Of a DNA stretch of 64,000 nucleotides, positions 34,835-46,511 are shown piece by piece (the first letter of the stretch is position 1; each line of letters starts with the position of its first letter). The stretch covers positions 248,001 through 312,000 of the forward strand of contig JAVHJL010000003.1 in the NCBI GenBank assembly GCA_036971715.1, written 5' to 3'. Made by a program: the position numbers and the translations under genes. The notes under the pieces are model-generated. The model saw only the letters and a list, made by a program, of their open reading frames with translations. It did not search any database and had not been told where the DNA came from. Source of the stretch: Arthrobotrys musiformis (lineage: Eukaryota > Ascomycota > Orbiliomycetes > Orbiliales > Orbiliaceae).

Positions 34835-36788
34835 CTTGTAGAACCGAAATATTCGTAAATTTAAAAGAGAGAAGCAAAGTGCATGTAAATGAATGTAGAG
34901 AATGTATTGAAAGAAAATAAAGGAAAGAAAGGTTATAGGATTTCAATTTTGAGAAACGAGTGAAGGAGAAAGAAATAAAGAAAGGCTATAGATCTAGAGA
35001 TATAAGAGACTTGGCACAGCGGGTGGGCGCCTGTCTTATAGCTCCTTTATAAAAAAATGACCGGGAAAAACACCACAAAAATACAAAAAAGAGAGTACCT
35101 CCATATTTCTTATGTTGCAAAAAGAGGGGTCCGGTGGTCGCGGTAGGAGGAGGCAAGGGACGCATAGAAGCAATGTTACCATGTTTTGTTTTCAGACACA
35201 TCCTATGGCTGAACCTTGGCAGTTAGGGGAAGTTTGAATCGAGGAAGCCATAGACAAGACCGGTGTGTTCGAATCGACTGTTCCCAACTGGGTCCCTATG
35301 GATCCAACGGGGCTCAATAGCCCCCCAAATTCATGCATACGCGATATCATGCGGCATTCGTGCAAAAATATGTTAATGCAGTAGCGGGGTTACAATATGC
35401 AAAAGAAATTTCCTTCGGGCAGGAAAAAAAAAACAAAAATGGGGGATCAAAGTCCATGTCGAGAAGGATAGAGAAAAAGATGCTCTGCCAAATTATCACC
35501 AAGGTCGCCTAACTTCCCGTTGAGCCAAGATGGTTTATCAAACACCAAGCAAAAGCTTGTTTTCCTTGGAGCGGGCAGTGCAAGTTAAACGAACCTCGAA
35601 ATTCGATTTTCAAAAGGCTGTACGAAATACGCCTGTGGTTAGTCGGCCTGAAACTTGCCTCGTGAAACCGGGGCGGAGGCTTTGTCTGCAGCAACCAGAG
35701 ATCTAGAAACCTCTACACGTATACACTCTGCCACCGGAAAAACCGGCATGCTTGCAGAAGAAAAAAAAAACCATAGGGTCTCTATCATATCATTCCATAA
35801 ATGCGAATACACCAACGACCAATCGTACATACAAAAGTAGGAGAAACGAAAAGCACTTAAGCCCAAACCATGCAAAAAATTCTCCGCCATTGCCAAGATT
35901 ACGTGTCCTCCGTTTCGAGAGATAGCCAAAATTGGCAGCATTGTTTCACGCATAAGGATATGCCATCCGAGATCCGAGATCTCGAGAAACCAACTTCCAA
36001 AGTCCCAACGTCAGCATATCCTCTTCAGGGCCCTTGCTCGGTACCGAACCCAAATATATTGCTACGCCTTCCTTGTAGGCTGATAGTCAACTTGGAAAAA
36101 AAGCGCAATATAAAAGGGAACTCGGTGAGATGGAGCGCCTCCTGCACCTGCACGCCTGACAGAAGCCCGATAGATCTCAAGGCCCCTACCGGCCCCGCTA
36201 CCCGGTCTGACCAAACGAAATGATGCAACGCACGAAATGCAACAAGTTAGCCTCCTTCTTCCAGGCTGCAGTGTTGCAGGTAGATCCTCCCTTCAGGAGA
36301 CAATTTGGGCAAAGTTATATAATATGAATGGTATTCGTCATCAGGATCATCAAGGGGGGGCGCTTAGAGAGCTCGAGAGCAGGGCGCATTGCTTATCTTA
36401 TATCCTGGTGCCAACTAACATGGGCCTTCCTCTTGTATCAATTCAATCTTCCTGCAGGTTCTGGGGTATCGCGATATATATATTGATGTTCAAATATGCG
36501 ACTAAAAGTTTAGCTGAAGTTTAATCGGTTATCGAGATACTTGAAAAGCATAATTCAAAATTGAAATACCGAGTGAGTTATATCAGCCCGCCCTCCATCT
36601 GCAATATTCTATTTATATTTATACACTCTTAAGCCAGACGGTTTACCATCTTATCTACAAGCGTATCATACAGATCGCCCAGGCTTATTTTGAACGATTG
36701 TTAAACAAATCATTTAAATATTTAAACTAGCTAGACGCAACCAGATCCCCAATATTGAGCCTTACAATAATTTTTCCCTTCAAGCTTC
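34835..36788. other. Intergenic, no gene recognised
   Basis: About 2 kb. The first 200 bp upstream of 34834 are purine-rich on the + strand, i.e. a pyrimidine-rich leader for the exchanger gene. The minus frame at 35639-35953 was considered and rejected. Sequence near 36540-36780 is AT-rich and probably 3' UTR of the next gene. Confidence 0.45.
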
Positions 36789-38090
36789 CTAATCTGTTGG
36801 GGGGTACCTCCCCCATTTAGGTGAGGAAGGATCAGGCGGTGGACCAAGGTTCCCAGACATAGTTCCTGCCATCCTCTGCAGCGGCTTCCTCCAACACTGA
36901 TGCCAAACATTTAGTCCCTCAAAGAGATTCATTATTCTGTCGTCTTCTCCAGCATTTGGGATATTCCAACCAGAGACTAATTTAATGAATTCCGGAACGT
37001 AGGAAAACAATTCTATATCGCCCCTCAACCGGTTTATGGCAAAAAACTCTTTGTGGAGCCTCTTCGTGGCATTTAGAAGGACAATCACAAGCTGTTCGCG
37101 CGCACGTGTGTTATACGTGACAGCTACGTTATTCTGTGCAGGCGTTCCTGTTATTTTTCCAGCTTCCATCTGCCGAGCTAGTCTTACTAGGTTTTCACTC
37201 CTCGTAGCACCTGCCTCCCCAGTGGTGACACCCGAGAGGTTGTCGAACTGGAGGGAGAAATGCAGCATAGCGGTTCTAACAGCTTCGGCGTAGTGGATCA
37301 GTTCGCTAATTGCTTGACTCCTGAGTTCGAGGTCCATCATGTCTTCGCAGCCCCATTTATCTAAGATATTTTTGATCCAGGACTCATACTCAGGCCTCGC
37401 TTGCGGGAATGTACCGCCATTTTCAGGTTCTTGGTTCCCCCAACCGACTGAATCATTTTCTTGGTCCACCGCAGTTTGCTGGCGCGCGGTCGGATCTTGG
37501 ATTGTTGAATCTCCATTCTGTCGGCTAGTATTCGCATTCTCCTCCTGATCCGCAGTATCCCGTTGCTGGAAATCAAGATTTGGCCAGTCGATATTTCCCC
37601 AATCGAAATCTCCAATTTGCCATGCCAATTGGGCCGCCTCATTGGGAAACCTAGCAGCATCTATTTCTTCTTCCGTGAGAATTACTATCGGTAGACCTAC
37701 ATTAGCCGTACCAGAGTGTAATTTCGGTACCAGCCACGGGCAGGTATTCCTCATTTCCCATCGTAATGCCCATCTAGCTTCATCGAATTGTTTGAGAATA
37801 TGTTTGAACGCCTCAATGATATTCCACAGCGACTTATGCTCGCCGTTGCGACGTACTCGTTCATCTCCCGGCCCTCCGATGGGGCAGCGTGTCCGTGCGT
37901 TCGCTTTCAGATTATCCACTTGTTCTCCAATTATTTCTATAATACGCGCCTCATGTCTGAGGTAATCTTTCCATTGATCTGCGGAAACAGTGATCAACTC
38001 TGCTGAGGCTTGTGGGGCTTGAGAACAAAATGCTAAGAAGCCGATTACCACGCTGACCATGCAGACCCGGTTCGTTGCTGGGGATTTCAT
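36789..38090 (-). CDS. Predicted secreted protein of unknown function (433 aa)
   Basis: Single exon from ATG at 38090. The N-terminus has a classical signal peptide: VSVVIGFLAFCSQAPQASA, with likely cleavage after ASA (residue 30). The mature part begins with helical segments containing WKDYLRHEARIIEIIGEQVD and a CPIGGPGDE loop. A Trp/Asp/Asn-rich low-complexity stretch follows (FDWGNIDWPNLDFQ), then a Gln/Thr/Asn linker with several N-x-S/T possibilities. A second helical region follows (WGCEDMMDLELRSQAISELI, then TREQLVIVLLNATKRLHKEF after RA). It ends in a Pro-rich tail (LGPPPDPSSPKW). Six cysteines are visible in all, two of them within or before the signal peptide. I do not recognise a family. 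An extracellular, possibly lineage-specific role is inferred from the signal peptide only. Confidence 0.75.
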   Translation of the reverse strand: MKSPATNRVCMVSVVIGFLAFCSQAPQASAELITVSADQWKDYLRHEARIIEIIGEQVDNLKANARTRCPIGGPGDERVRRNGEHKSLWNIIEAFKHILKQFDEARWALRWEMRNTCPWLVPKLHSGTANVGLPIVILTEEEIDAARFPNEAAQLAWQIGDFDWGNIDWPNLDFQQRDTADQEENANTSRQNGDSTIQDPTARQQTAVDQENDSVGWGNQEPENGGTFPQARPEYESWIKNILDKWGCEDMMDLELRSQAISELIHYAEAVRTAMLHFSLQFDNLSGVTTGEAGATRSENLVRLARQMEAGKITGTPAQNNVAVTYNTRAREQLVIVLLNATKRLHKEFFAINRLRGDIELFSYVPEFIKLVSGWNIPNAGEDDRIMNLFEGLNVWHQCWRKPLQRMAGTMSGNLGPPPDPSSPKWGRYPPTD

Positions 38091-38982
38091 TTTGCGAAAT
38101 TAGATCTATCGGCGGCGATGCAATGTTTATGAGAGATTAAAGACAATAAATTAAATAAAGAGAACGTTCAGGAGTCAAGAGAAAGAGCAAGCGCTAATTC
38201 TGAGCGGATTTTGTTCTATACTATAAAAGAGCTCCTTGGAAGCCTCTCGTAGTGCACGCGCGGTACGTATCGACGTACAATTTAATGCATACACGCACTC
38301 TATATCCTTGATGCCTACTTATCAAACGGAGCAAAGAATATCTATTGAAACAGGTTCTTGTCGGCCTCCTGCAGTGACCAGCCTCGACGTCGTCGACAAC
38401 GCATTACTGCGTGGTATTTTTGTTGGGACGCTTGCCTCGTGGGGCGCTCCAAATATTACGGCATAAACGAAGAGTTTTTGTGTAATAATTTGTCTTGTTC
38501 TCACTGATGATTCATAGATTATTGGTGATCTACTATCTCACAGCTTTAAAGTCTTCTGAAATAGTTCAAAGGACTATTTGCACCCTTCAGTCAGCCAGGG
38601 CCGTAGTATATATGCATCGGCGAGCTGCAATAAGATATATATACATATAGCACTGGGCGGGATAGTTTAGAGCATTGTCTATATTATCTATTAAGCTTCT
38701 GGCAATATAGGTATTAATGGGGTACTTGCTAATGTAGCTGAAAAGGGGAGTGACAGTGTTGCCCCGCGTGTCTCCATATTTAGTTTACTTTAACGGGGGC
38801 ATCCAGTACCGATAGAACCTTAACACGCCCTGCTGATCCACTGTAGAGCATTGTCTGCAAACAGCAGATATTCCATCGGTAAACCAACGTCCCTTAGATC
38901 TTAGACACTCTGAGGCACCGGGGGTGGCCAAAGCTCTGAACCATAAACGACAGAATTTTCACGCCTCCCACCCTCCCATACT

Positions 38983-39031
38983 CATAAAAGGCCCCCTCAC
39001 TAGCCCATAGAGAGCTTTCTTCTTTTCCCCT
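38983..39031 (+). promoter_or_regulatory. Putative metallothionein core promoter with STRE-like CCCCT sites
   Basis: A TATA-like CATAAAAG at about 38983 is followed by CCCCT at 38993-38997 and at 39027-39031. A further AGGGG lies at 38744-38748. CCCCT is the stress response element bound by Msn2/4-type factors. This is motif matching only, and such 5-mers are common by chance. Confidence 0.3.
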
Positions 39032-39198
39032 AAAATAAAACCATCTCCCTGCTCTGATTCTAACCGCGCTCATTAAAAAAGACCTCAATCGTGCTCTGCC
39101 TCCATACTAAGTGGACAACTATTCGTAGTACTATAGTTTACGCAACACTGATGCAAAGAAGCTTCCGAAATTAAAACAAGAGAAGCACTTTGAAACGG

Positions 39199-39277
39199 GT
39201 AAGTTTCCATTTTCACACTCACTAGAGTTCAAGTACCCGGTCGTCCCTGTTCCTGACTTTCGATTATTCGTGTCTAG
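39199..39277 (+). other. Putative 79-nt intron in the metallothionein 5' UTR
   Basis: Consensus donor GGGTAAGTTT at 39199, branch-like CTGAC at about 39252 and acceptor TGTCTAG ending at 39277, all upstream of the ATG at 39346. Size matches the coding introns in the window. It does not change the protein. Confidence 0.5.
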
Positions 39278-39345
39278 CCCATCCAACGCGATAAATCACC
39301 TCACCACCCCGTTGCCAAAAACGACTAGGAAAAAACTACTACGAC

Positions 39346-39816
39346 ATGTCCGCCATTCGAGACCTCCTCAATCCTATCTTTGGCAGAAAGAAGGAATCCT
39401 CTTCCTCCGGGAAAAAGGAATCGGCGTCAAAATGCTCATGCAAGGCCGGTGGTACTTGCACATGTGGCCCAAACTGCGCTTGCTCCAAGGACAAGGATTG
39501 CGGCTGCAAGAACAAGAAGGAGTGCACTTGCGGTGATAGCTGTAACTGCGGGTCCGTCAAGGATTGTGGATGTAAAGGACACCCTGAAGATTGCAAGTGC
39601 GGCCCCGGGTGCAAGTGCGGTGAAAAAGTCAACTGCGGTTGTCTCGATGAGGGGAAGTGTGAATGTGGGGAGAAGTGCGAGTGTGGAAAGCCTGCGGCTG
39701 ATGAAGCCGCTAGTGCTCCCGTTGCGGGTAGTAGCAGTGCCGCTGCGGCTAAGGGATGTGGATGCAAGTCCGGGAGTGCTTGCAAGTGCGGTGCCGCATG
39801 TAAATGCAAGGTTTAG
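39346..39816 (+). CDS. Long multi-repeat metallothionein (156 aa, 15 CxC pairs)
   Basis: A cytosolic thiolate protein that would bind Cu(I), Zn(II) or Cd(II) for storage and detoxification. Single exon, ATG in good context (ACGACATGTCC). It has 30 cysteines, all in 15 Cys-x-Cys pairs: twelve between residues 30 and 113, an Ala/Ser linker (114-137) free of Cys, and three more between 138 and 154. Units repeat roughly as C(K/G/T/E)CGxxCxC with Lys, Gly and acidic spacers. No Tyr or Trp is present, Phe occurs only in the N-terminal IFGRKK segment, and there is one His (79). Most described fungal metallothioneins are much shorter (about 25-60 residues), so this is a large, repeat-expanded form. 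A short N-terminal extension MSAIRDLLNPIFGRKK precedes the Cys region. Metal preference cannot be read from sequence. Confidence 0.88.
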   Translation: MSAIRDLLNPIFGRKKESSSSGKKESASKCSCKAGGTCTCGPNCACSKDKDCGCKNKKECTCGDSCNCGSVKDCGCKGHPEDCKCGPGCKCGEKVNCGCLDEGKCECGEKCECGKPAADEAASAPVAGSSSAAAAKGCGCKSGSACKCGAACKCKV

Positions 39817-40442
39817 ATGCGAATCAACCTGAAGGTTTGTTGACCCCCACACCTCTTGATATGTAACGATAGCTAACTAAGATACTCATCACACGATAGC
39901 TATATAGTCAATGTTTGACATAATCGACGGGCAAATGGCTACACCGAATCTACACTCACTTCCACGAGCCAGGCATCTGGCCCCTCTCTCTTATGTTCAG
40001 GAAGATTAGCATTCTTTGAAACACGACGATGGCCCTTCAATTCCAACGTCGAGGTTTCCCATGTCAGACTTTAGGGTAGTTTTGGATCCATCGTTTCCTT
40101 TGGTGTTATTATTTATAATACGGCGTTAGTGGAAGGAGAAGCTTAAGATTCTTTTGTTATAAAAGTACAAATTCAAAAAAAAATGAAAATAAAATAAAGA
40201 GGTTAGCATCACCACGAAACCAGCTAGCATCCGTTTCGAAGAGTATGATCTTTATGTGAATTTCAAGCTGTATAAATAAACGCCAAGATGAAAATGCTAT
40301 CAAATGCTCCGCCGATATGATGCGAAGAAAAAAACGAGGGAAAGAAATATATACCAATCAAACATAGACTGTAAACCGCCAGAAGTATGCAAGTGAAAAC
40401 ACCAATCCGAAAAAAACCTCCCCGTTATATTGTTAAAAGACT
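39817..40442. other. Convergent spacer between metallothionein and panB
   Basis: 626 bp between the two stop codons, holding both 3' UTRs, with an AT-rich stretch around 40170-40200. No gene seen. Confidence 0.5.
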
Positions 40443-41788
40443 TCAATCCAAGTTACGCCTCTTTTCCTTGCTCGCTACGATCTCTGCTTTTCGTTTTTCA
40501 ATGATCTGCTTGAACTCCGCGACCTCGTGCTCCTTTACCGGGTACGTATGTTCCTGAGCAGGATAGGCACCCGCCTTGACCTCGTCTAATGTAAGGTATT
40601 AGTACCTGATTATAAGAAAGGCATTTGATAGGCAAAAAAACTTACCTCGATACTCCCCAATAGCCTTCTTACTAACTTCAAAAACGTCCGTATATTTCTT
40701 CACAAACTTAGGTAAAAACCGTCCGGACGGGAAATTCCCCAGCATATCGATCTGCACCAAAACCTGACCGCTGGTTCCATCGCCAGCTCCGATTCCAATT
40801 GTGGGAATATCCAGGGCATCGGTAACTAGCTTGGCCATATCAGCAGGGACGGCTTCGAGCACCATACCCCAAGCGCCGGCATCCTGCACTGCTAAAGCGT
40901 CGCTAAGGAGTTTGGAAGCCGAAGCTGCGGTTTTAGACTGTACTACAAATCCGCCTAGGCTGCCCTGCCTTTGCGGAGTAAGTCCAATATGCCCCAGGAC
41001 GGGTATTCCCATGTTTGTAATGGCTTTAATGGTTGGTGCGATTTCTTTCCCGCCTTCGATCTTGACGCTAGTGGCACGACCGCGTTGGACAAGAGCAATG
41101 GAAGACTGGAGAGCCTGCTGGGGCGAGAGCTCATAAGACCCCATGGGAAGGTCTGTGACCAGGAAAGCGGATCGAACACCCCGGGCAACCGCACGAGAGT
41201 GGTGCAGCATATCCTAAATTCTGTTTAGCGCCGCACTTGCGAATACATATACGAGGGAAACAGAAAACTTACATCTAAAGTAATTTGATTTGTATCCTAT
41301 TCAGGGACCTCAACTATTAGTTTTCTTCAAATTCAAATTCAAAATCTGTGAAATAAAAGTGCTATAAAAATACTAACCTCCATTCCCAACCCCACCATCG
41401 CCAAGCTATCCCCCACTAACACAACATCGATCCCCGCCTGATCGGCCAACAAGCCGCTGGGAAAGTCATGCGCAGTAAGCATAGTGATTTTCTCCCCCTT
41501 CTCATACATCTTACGAATAGTATTTATAGTGACTTTCTTCCGAGTGGACAAGTCCGAAAACGACATGGGAGCATGCGCCGACGCATTCTGCGTTGACGTG
41601 TGGAATTTTGAAACTTTCCCAGAAGAGTGTGTATGTGGCTGGTGCGCGATGAGGGTAGTGTGGCTAGCCAAGGAGGGGATTGTGGAGGGGAAGACATGTG
41701 ATGGGGCTAGTAGACCTGCTCTGCGGAGAAGGTGGCGGTTGGTGGGCGGACATGCTGTGCGACGAAGCGCTGCTGCAAGGGACGCCAT
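40443..41788 (-). CDS. panB: Ketopantoate hydroxymethyltransferase PanB (four exons, 381 aa)
   Basis: Transfers a hydroxymethyl group from 5,10-methylene-THF to 2-oxoisovalerate, the first committed step of pantothenate (and so CoA) synthesis. Exons: 41788-41378, 41296-41273 (24 nt), 41213-40646, 40585-40443. Introns are 81, 59 and 60 nt. The microexon supplies DTNQITLD between GLGME and DMLHHSRAVARG, which restores the family's continuous substrate loop. Metal and substrate residues are present: D127 in LVGDSL, D166 in VTDLPMGSY, K196/E198 in VKIEGG, H220 in LGHIGL and the catalytic Glu E265 in VLEAVPADM. The N-terminal ~75 residues are Arg/Ser/Ala-rich with few acids (MASLAAALRRTACPP), like a mitochondrial presequence. 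The last exon encodes a short charged helix ending KRRNLD. The assignment is secure. Confidence 0.95.
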
Positions 41789-43994
41789 TTGTGTATAAAA
41801 ATATATAAAAAGATTTTAATTTAAAAAAAAAAATGATATAAAAAAGCGTTGGACGATACAAACGAAAATCTGGGGTATCAATAAGTGTGTATAAAATGGA
41901 AAGAAGTAAAAGATCAGACAATATAATTGGCTTCGATAAGGGGGTCTATATGATGTGATATAAATCTGAAAAGAAAAATTTTCAACCGAGCTTGGCGGGA
42001 TAGGTAGCTCTAGGTAGCTGTCAAGCAAGCAAGCAAGTCAAGAAAACTTATAGAATCAAGTTCATAAAGAGGACTGCATTTGTAAGGTCCGGCGCAGGGT
42101 CCAAAGTTTATAAACGGTCCGGCCGGCGTTTGTTCGCATTGGTAAGCTTAAACCGCTGAATCCTGGCCGAGGGAATCAAATGAGTCTTGTTTGCCGCCGC
42201 CTGCCCGGGAAAGATGGGCGCCGGAAGACGAGCTCTAGTTGGGGCCTTAATATGCCTCGGCCCAGCTTAAAAACGGCCTCAACGGGCGGGGTGGGAACGT
42301 GCGAGTCCATTTCCCATCCATGTGCTTTGCAATTTGGCGACTGAAACTGACCGATTCACCGAGTTTGGCTCAAGGTTTCGCCGCTAATTTGGGCGGCTTT
42401 GTTGCATTTTTGTGTCGACAACGCAGGATTTGGGTGGATTCGACCGGCCCGAGGCAGGATCCGATGAACGATTCAGGATATTATATCCACTCAATTTTGT
42501 GACTGTATTTACTTGAGAAAACCAACGTATTTGTTCAATGTTGGGATTTACGTATTAAGATCCTGTCGGACAAGTGGAAGTCTACTTGATTAGGCAGTAA
42601 GTTGTATAAGTGCCGGACGCCGGGCTCCGTAGCCGACCTCGAGCCTCGAGGCCTCTTTAGCTTGATAGATCCAACATGCTGCGCTGCAGCTGCATGGGTT
42701 TTATATTCGCAGCAATGCACTTCGAACCCTAACCTCAACATATTCCAATCACCATAAAGATCTTTTTTGGAGTTACTCTAAATGCGAGAATAGAATTTCA
42801 TTTACCCCTCACAGTTTTCTGGACGCCGGTCCCCGAAACAATAGCCAAGTCTCGAACACTACGAAATTTGGGGTCTCTATCGTTCCCCTTACTTCATCTA
42901 TACCCAGAACCGCTGCGGTATTGTCTTTATTTCAGTCTCAACGAGGTGATAAACGGTGACTGGCCGCACCTTCAGGCCCCTACGTGTTCACCCATAGAGG
43001 TGGCACTCCCGTTCCTCAGCATCTAGTCCAAACACAAATCGAATATCTAGCTAAGTTGCTAACCAGAATGTCCCCAACCAGGCCACGGACTTGCTTTATT
43101 TTTGAAACTACTAGATATCGGTTTATGGCAGCTATCCCAACGTGTGCAACCCAGTGGATATAAATCCCGTCTACTACACTACGCAATGTTCATGTGACGG
43201 CGCCGTCAGAGATCAAATGCCCATGGAAAGATCTAGAGGAACCTTTAGCAGATCCTGAGGAACCGCACTCATACCTACATCCTCTAAAAGGTAAACGGTT
43301 GGCCTTACTTCGATGCTCTAGGCAGCGTCTTTTGATACAACCTTGATAAATTCGACGATACTAAAGGGCTCCAGTCATGCGCTAACGGCACACTGCTTTC
43401 CAGCCTTTTCATGGTTTCCCTTCGAGGCCCAATGCAATATCGAACATCTCAGCGTCGGCCTGGCCCACAGTCAATGCACTTAGCTTAGATATCTAAAACC
43501 CGTTTTCCGAAATTCCAAAGGATCCTAGGAAGAACACATCATGCATATCTGTCACAACAGATCCCACCGACATCCGCTACCCTCCGTAGTATCGATGGTT
43601 ACATGTGTGTACGTACATTACATTACATGCAAGAATTACAAAAATGAAAACAGTCCGGAGCCTATGCGCTGTCTACACATGTTTAGGCAATGATGCATCC
43701 TGCAACGACGGCTCAGGGTCTAGGATACCAGGTCCCGCGCCTCTAAAAATACATGTATACAAAAAAGTATACATATTAAAAAACGAGTATAAGCTGATGA
43801 GGTATATTCGCTATTGATGTGGAATTCGATCATTTCTTGCGTTTGTTTCGCTAAGGAGGTTCTTGTTTTTTTTTTTTTTTTTGCAATATGTGCTAACTTT
43901 CACTAACTAGCGGATGTGGCAGCGGATGAGGAGATAATTGCGTGAACTGGCACATCGATATCACATCACAGTGCACATCTCTCCCCCCACTCTG

Positions 43995-44375
43995 CTAGCT
44001 AAACTGCGCACATTTTGCACCTGCTTTATCGTGATAAACACTACATGCGCTACATACATCTGCGGGCGGTATTTTCTTCCCTCTTGCTGCAATTAAACTT
44101 AAGACACTCGGGAATGTCGCATTTGGAGGGGAATCACATCTTCCAGGCCCGTCGTCGCCGTCCTTAGCCGAAATATTCAGGTGGCTAGTAAATTTCCCAA
44201 GGCGATAGTCTGAAGCTGAGCTGTTACATTTCGAATAACTTAAAGCTGCCTCGATCTTGACGGCGAACCCCTGATAATTTGTATAATTTCCGCCTCGGGT
44301 TAAAAAGCTGGGATATGCTTGTATTTGGGCTAGCGTTGAAGCTAATAATCTGGGGAATGTATTGATCCGTCCCAC
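43995..44375 (-). other. Possible exon or relic of a secreted glycoprotein gene
   Basis: Open minus-strand stretch ending in TAG at 43995. It has no ATG of its own (the open frame reaches a stop just above 44396), so any start would lie in an unseen upstream exon. The translation contains four N-glycosylation sequons (NYT, NSS, NIS, NAT) and five cysteines, including VCSAC near the end. Sequon density and composition look more protein-like than nearby frames. No family was recognised and no upstream signal-peptide exon could be joined. Confidence 0.2.
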
Positions 44376-46491
44376 GATGCGAATTAGGTAAAAACACTAC
44401 AAGGGGGACCCGTAATGTCCGAAGGGGGGAAGAGGATCGAGGAAGAGAGCTCGTCTCCGAGTCTCCAGCTCCTGCGCTCAGACGTCAGAGCATCAGCTTG
44501 TCCGCCTCGAATGAGCCCAATAGGAATCTCATTTCTTGAAGCTTCGAAGGGCAATTAATTGGTCAATTGGGTATGAATTTGAATCCACAAAGAATTGAGA
44601 CCCTTTGTGTAACCTTCTTCTTCCTCTCCTGCTGGCCGCTTCGCTCTTCGAATAGTACGTAACGTACTCTTCGATCGCCCACATCCCGAGCTAGCCTTCG
44701 GGCGGATCTCGCGGATTTTAAATACGAGCTTTTGGAGCTTTCTGGAATCATCAGTCAAATGGGAAAACTTATATATAGCTCCTGTTGGTTGTTGTTGAGC
44801 GCATGAGCTGTTTGCTTATGAGTGGCTGTCGACATGGATGCAGTTGTCCACAAAAGAAAGAGGGTTCGCGTCCCCAGGTACCGAGCTTGTAAGCCAAGGT
44901 ACCAGGCCTTACCCCCTAGCTAGCTGACCATGATGAAGTGGAAACACGCTTTACGCGTTAACGTCGACGGCTGCAACTTCTTAAACCGAACCTCTAATTG
45001 ATTTTTCTCAGACGGCTACTCGCATTTTGTTATATGAGTGCATATAATCCGTCCTCTCGATCGAATGGCTTTTGACCTCTGGGCCCTTTTTTTCGCGGCG
45101 GACAAACAGAAAAAAAGGCGATACAGCACAACCCCCTACCTTACATGAATCACACGACATGGGAGAGTGGAGCGCTGCTCTGCTGGAAGAGCTTAAAGAG
45201 TCCTCTCTTATGTTTGACAGTTGCATTATCACAGTACATTTCTTCAAGTCGGTGTTGCAGATAGTGCAGGGTGTCAAGTGATCATGGGTGCATTACATAC
45301 GATATCGGCGGATTTGAGGGGGGGTGGTTGGTGACCCTTTTTTTTTTTGTCGTATCGATGGGATACTACGCAACTACATAAGTAAACAAGTCGTTGATTC
45401 TAGGTTAAATGTGAAATAGAGATACAGGAACAGCGAAGGGTCCTTTTTTTACAAGCGACAGATGTGGGGATGGGGGGATGGGGGGATGGGGGGGTTTCCC
45501 TTTTCGCACTTTGTGTGACGACATGACGATGACTGGCAGCTGGCAGCGGGAATCTCGGCATTTTTTTGTTCTTTTTGGGGAGATTTTTGCGGGGAAGAAA
45601 AAAAGAGGGCGTATCGTCATCATCATTGGGAAAGGAAGTTTTGTGTCTAATACTAGCTATCGATTGAACCCTCGATCGAAATGTGCGGGAGCAGCAGGCA
45701 GAAACCCTCATTCTCGTCATCGTCATACCTCAGATGTTGTGGAAGTATGGGTAAATAGAAAGGGAAAAAAAAGAGAGACAGAACGTGTCCCCCACACGCA
45801 CGAGCTCTGTGGTTAAGTAACTAGCGCTCCGAAGGTCAGTTCCTTTCGCAAATACCACGGAAGATCAAGCTATCTGAACTTGGGGAATGCTGGATAAAAA
45901 AAAAAAAACTGCACCACCACCACCACCACAGCTACTACCAGCACTACAACAACCAGAATGGTGGTGGGAAAACTATTTGGTACTAATGTCCAGAATGGCA
46001 AGAGTCTGCCGACAAACAGCAGATGTCGACATCCTGCATGCATGAATGTATTATTTGAACTCACAGGCAAAACCTTGGGCCAATGGTGACTTGTCGGCCA
46101 ATGGGCGAAAGGTTGCCAAAGATGTATCGATACATTTTCCATGTAAAGCAGAGATATAATATAATACTATCAAGATTGTGCTATAGGCGGTTTGCTTCGA
46201 ATCCGCTAATTTGGTGGCGAGATGCTGGTGACATGTTCGACGCCCCCGGGGCTGAATTGATACTACGATCTTGGTAATATAATATACTGGTGACAGTGAA
46301 GTGTACGGTGCATCGGTACTCGACATTACAGAGTATGTATGTAGGCCAACCCAAGAGTATATGTAAGTATGGATTGTGCATAAACCCTGATCGTATCTTG
46401 TAAAAATTTGTCCATGCAATTTTCCCAGATGCATATCCCATAACATTTTGCCATCCTTTCGAACTACACCTGCTATATCATATTTGGGATG

Positions 46492-46511
46492 AAAAAAAAA
46501 AAAAAAAAAAA
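46492..46511 (+). repeat. Poly-A tract (20 A)
   Basis: Homopolymer run in gene-free DNA, with no recognisable retroposon body next to it. Confidence 0.95.

Larger units (their letters stand above)
38091..39345. other. Upstream region shared by the secreted-protein and metallothionein genes
   Basis: Divergent spacer of about 1.25 kb. It holds three stress-element-like CCCCT/AGGGG sites and a probable 5' UTR intron before the metallothionein start. The frame at 38236-38466 (+) was not accepted. Confidence 0.5.

Noticed and set aside
35639..35953. Minus-strand frame of 105 codons
   Set aside because: No motif, overlapped by an equally open + frame, and no splice partners.
44860..44885. Possible tRNA B box (GGGTTCGCGTCCC)
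   Set aside because: The conserved A58 position is C, and no cloverleaf can be drawn around it.
45655..45680. Possible tRNA B box (GGTTCAATC on the minus strand)
   Set aside because: Flanking bases do not form a T-stem, and no A box or acceptor stem is found.
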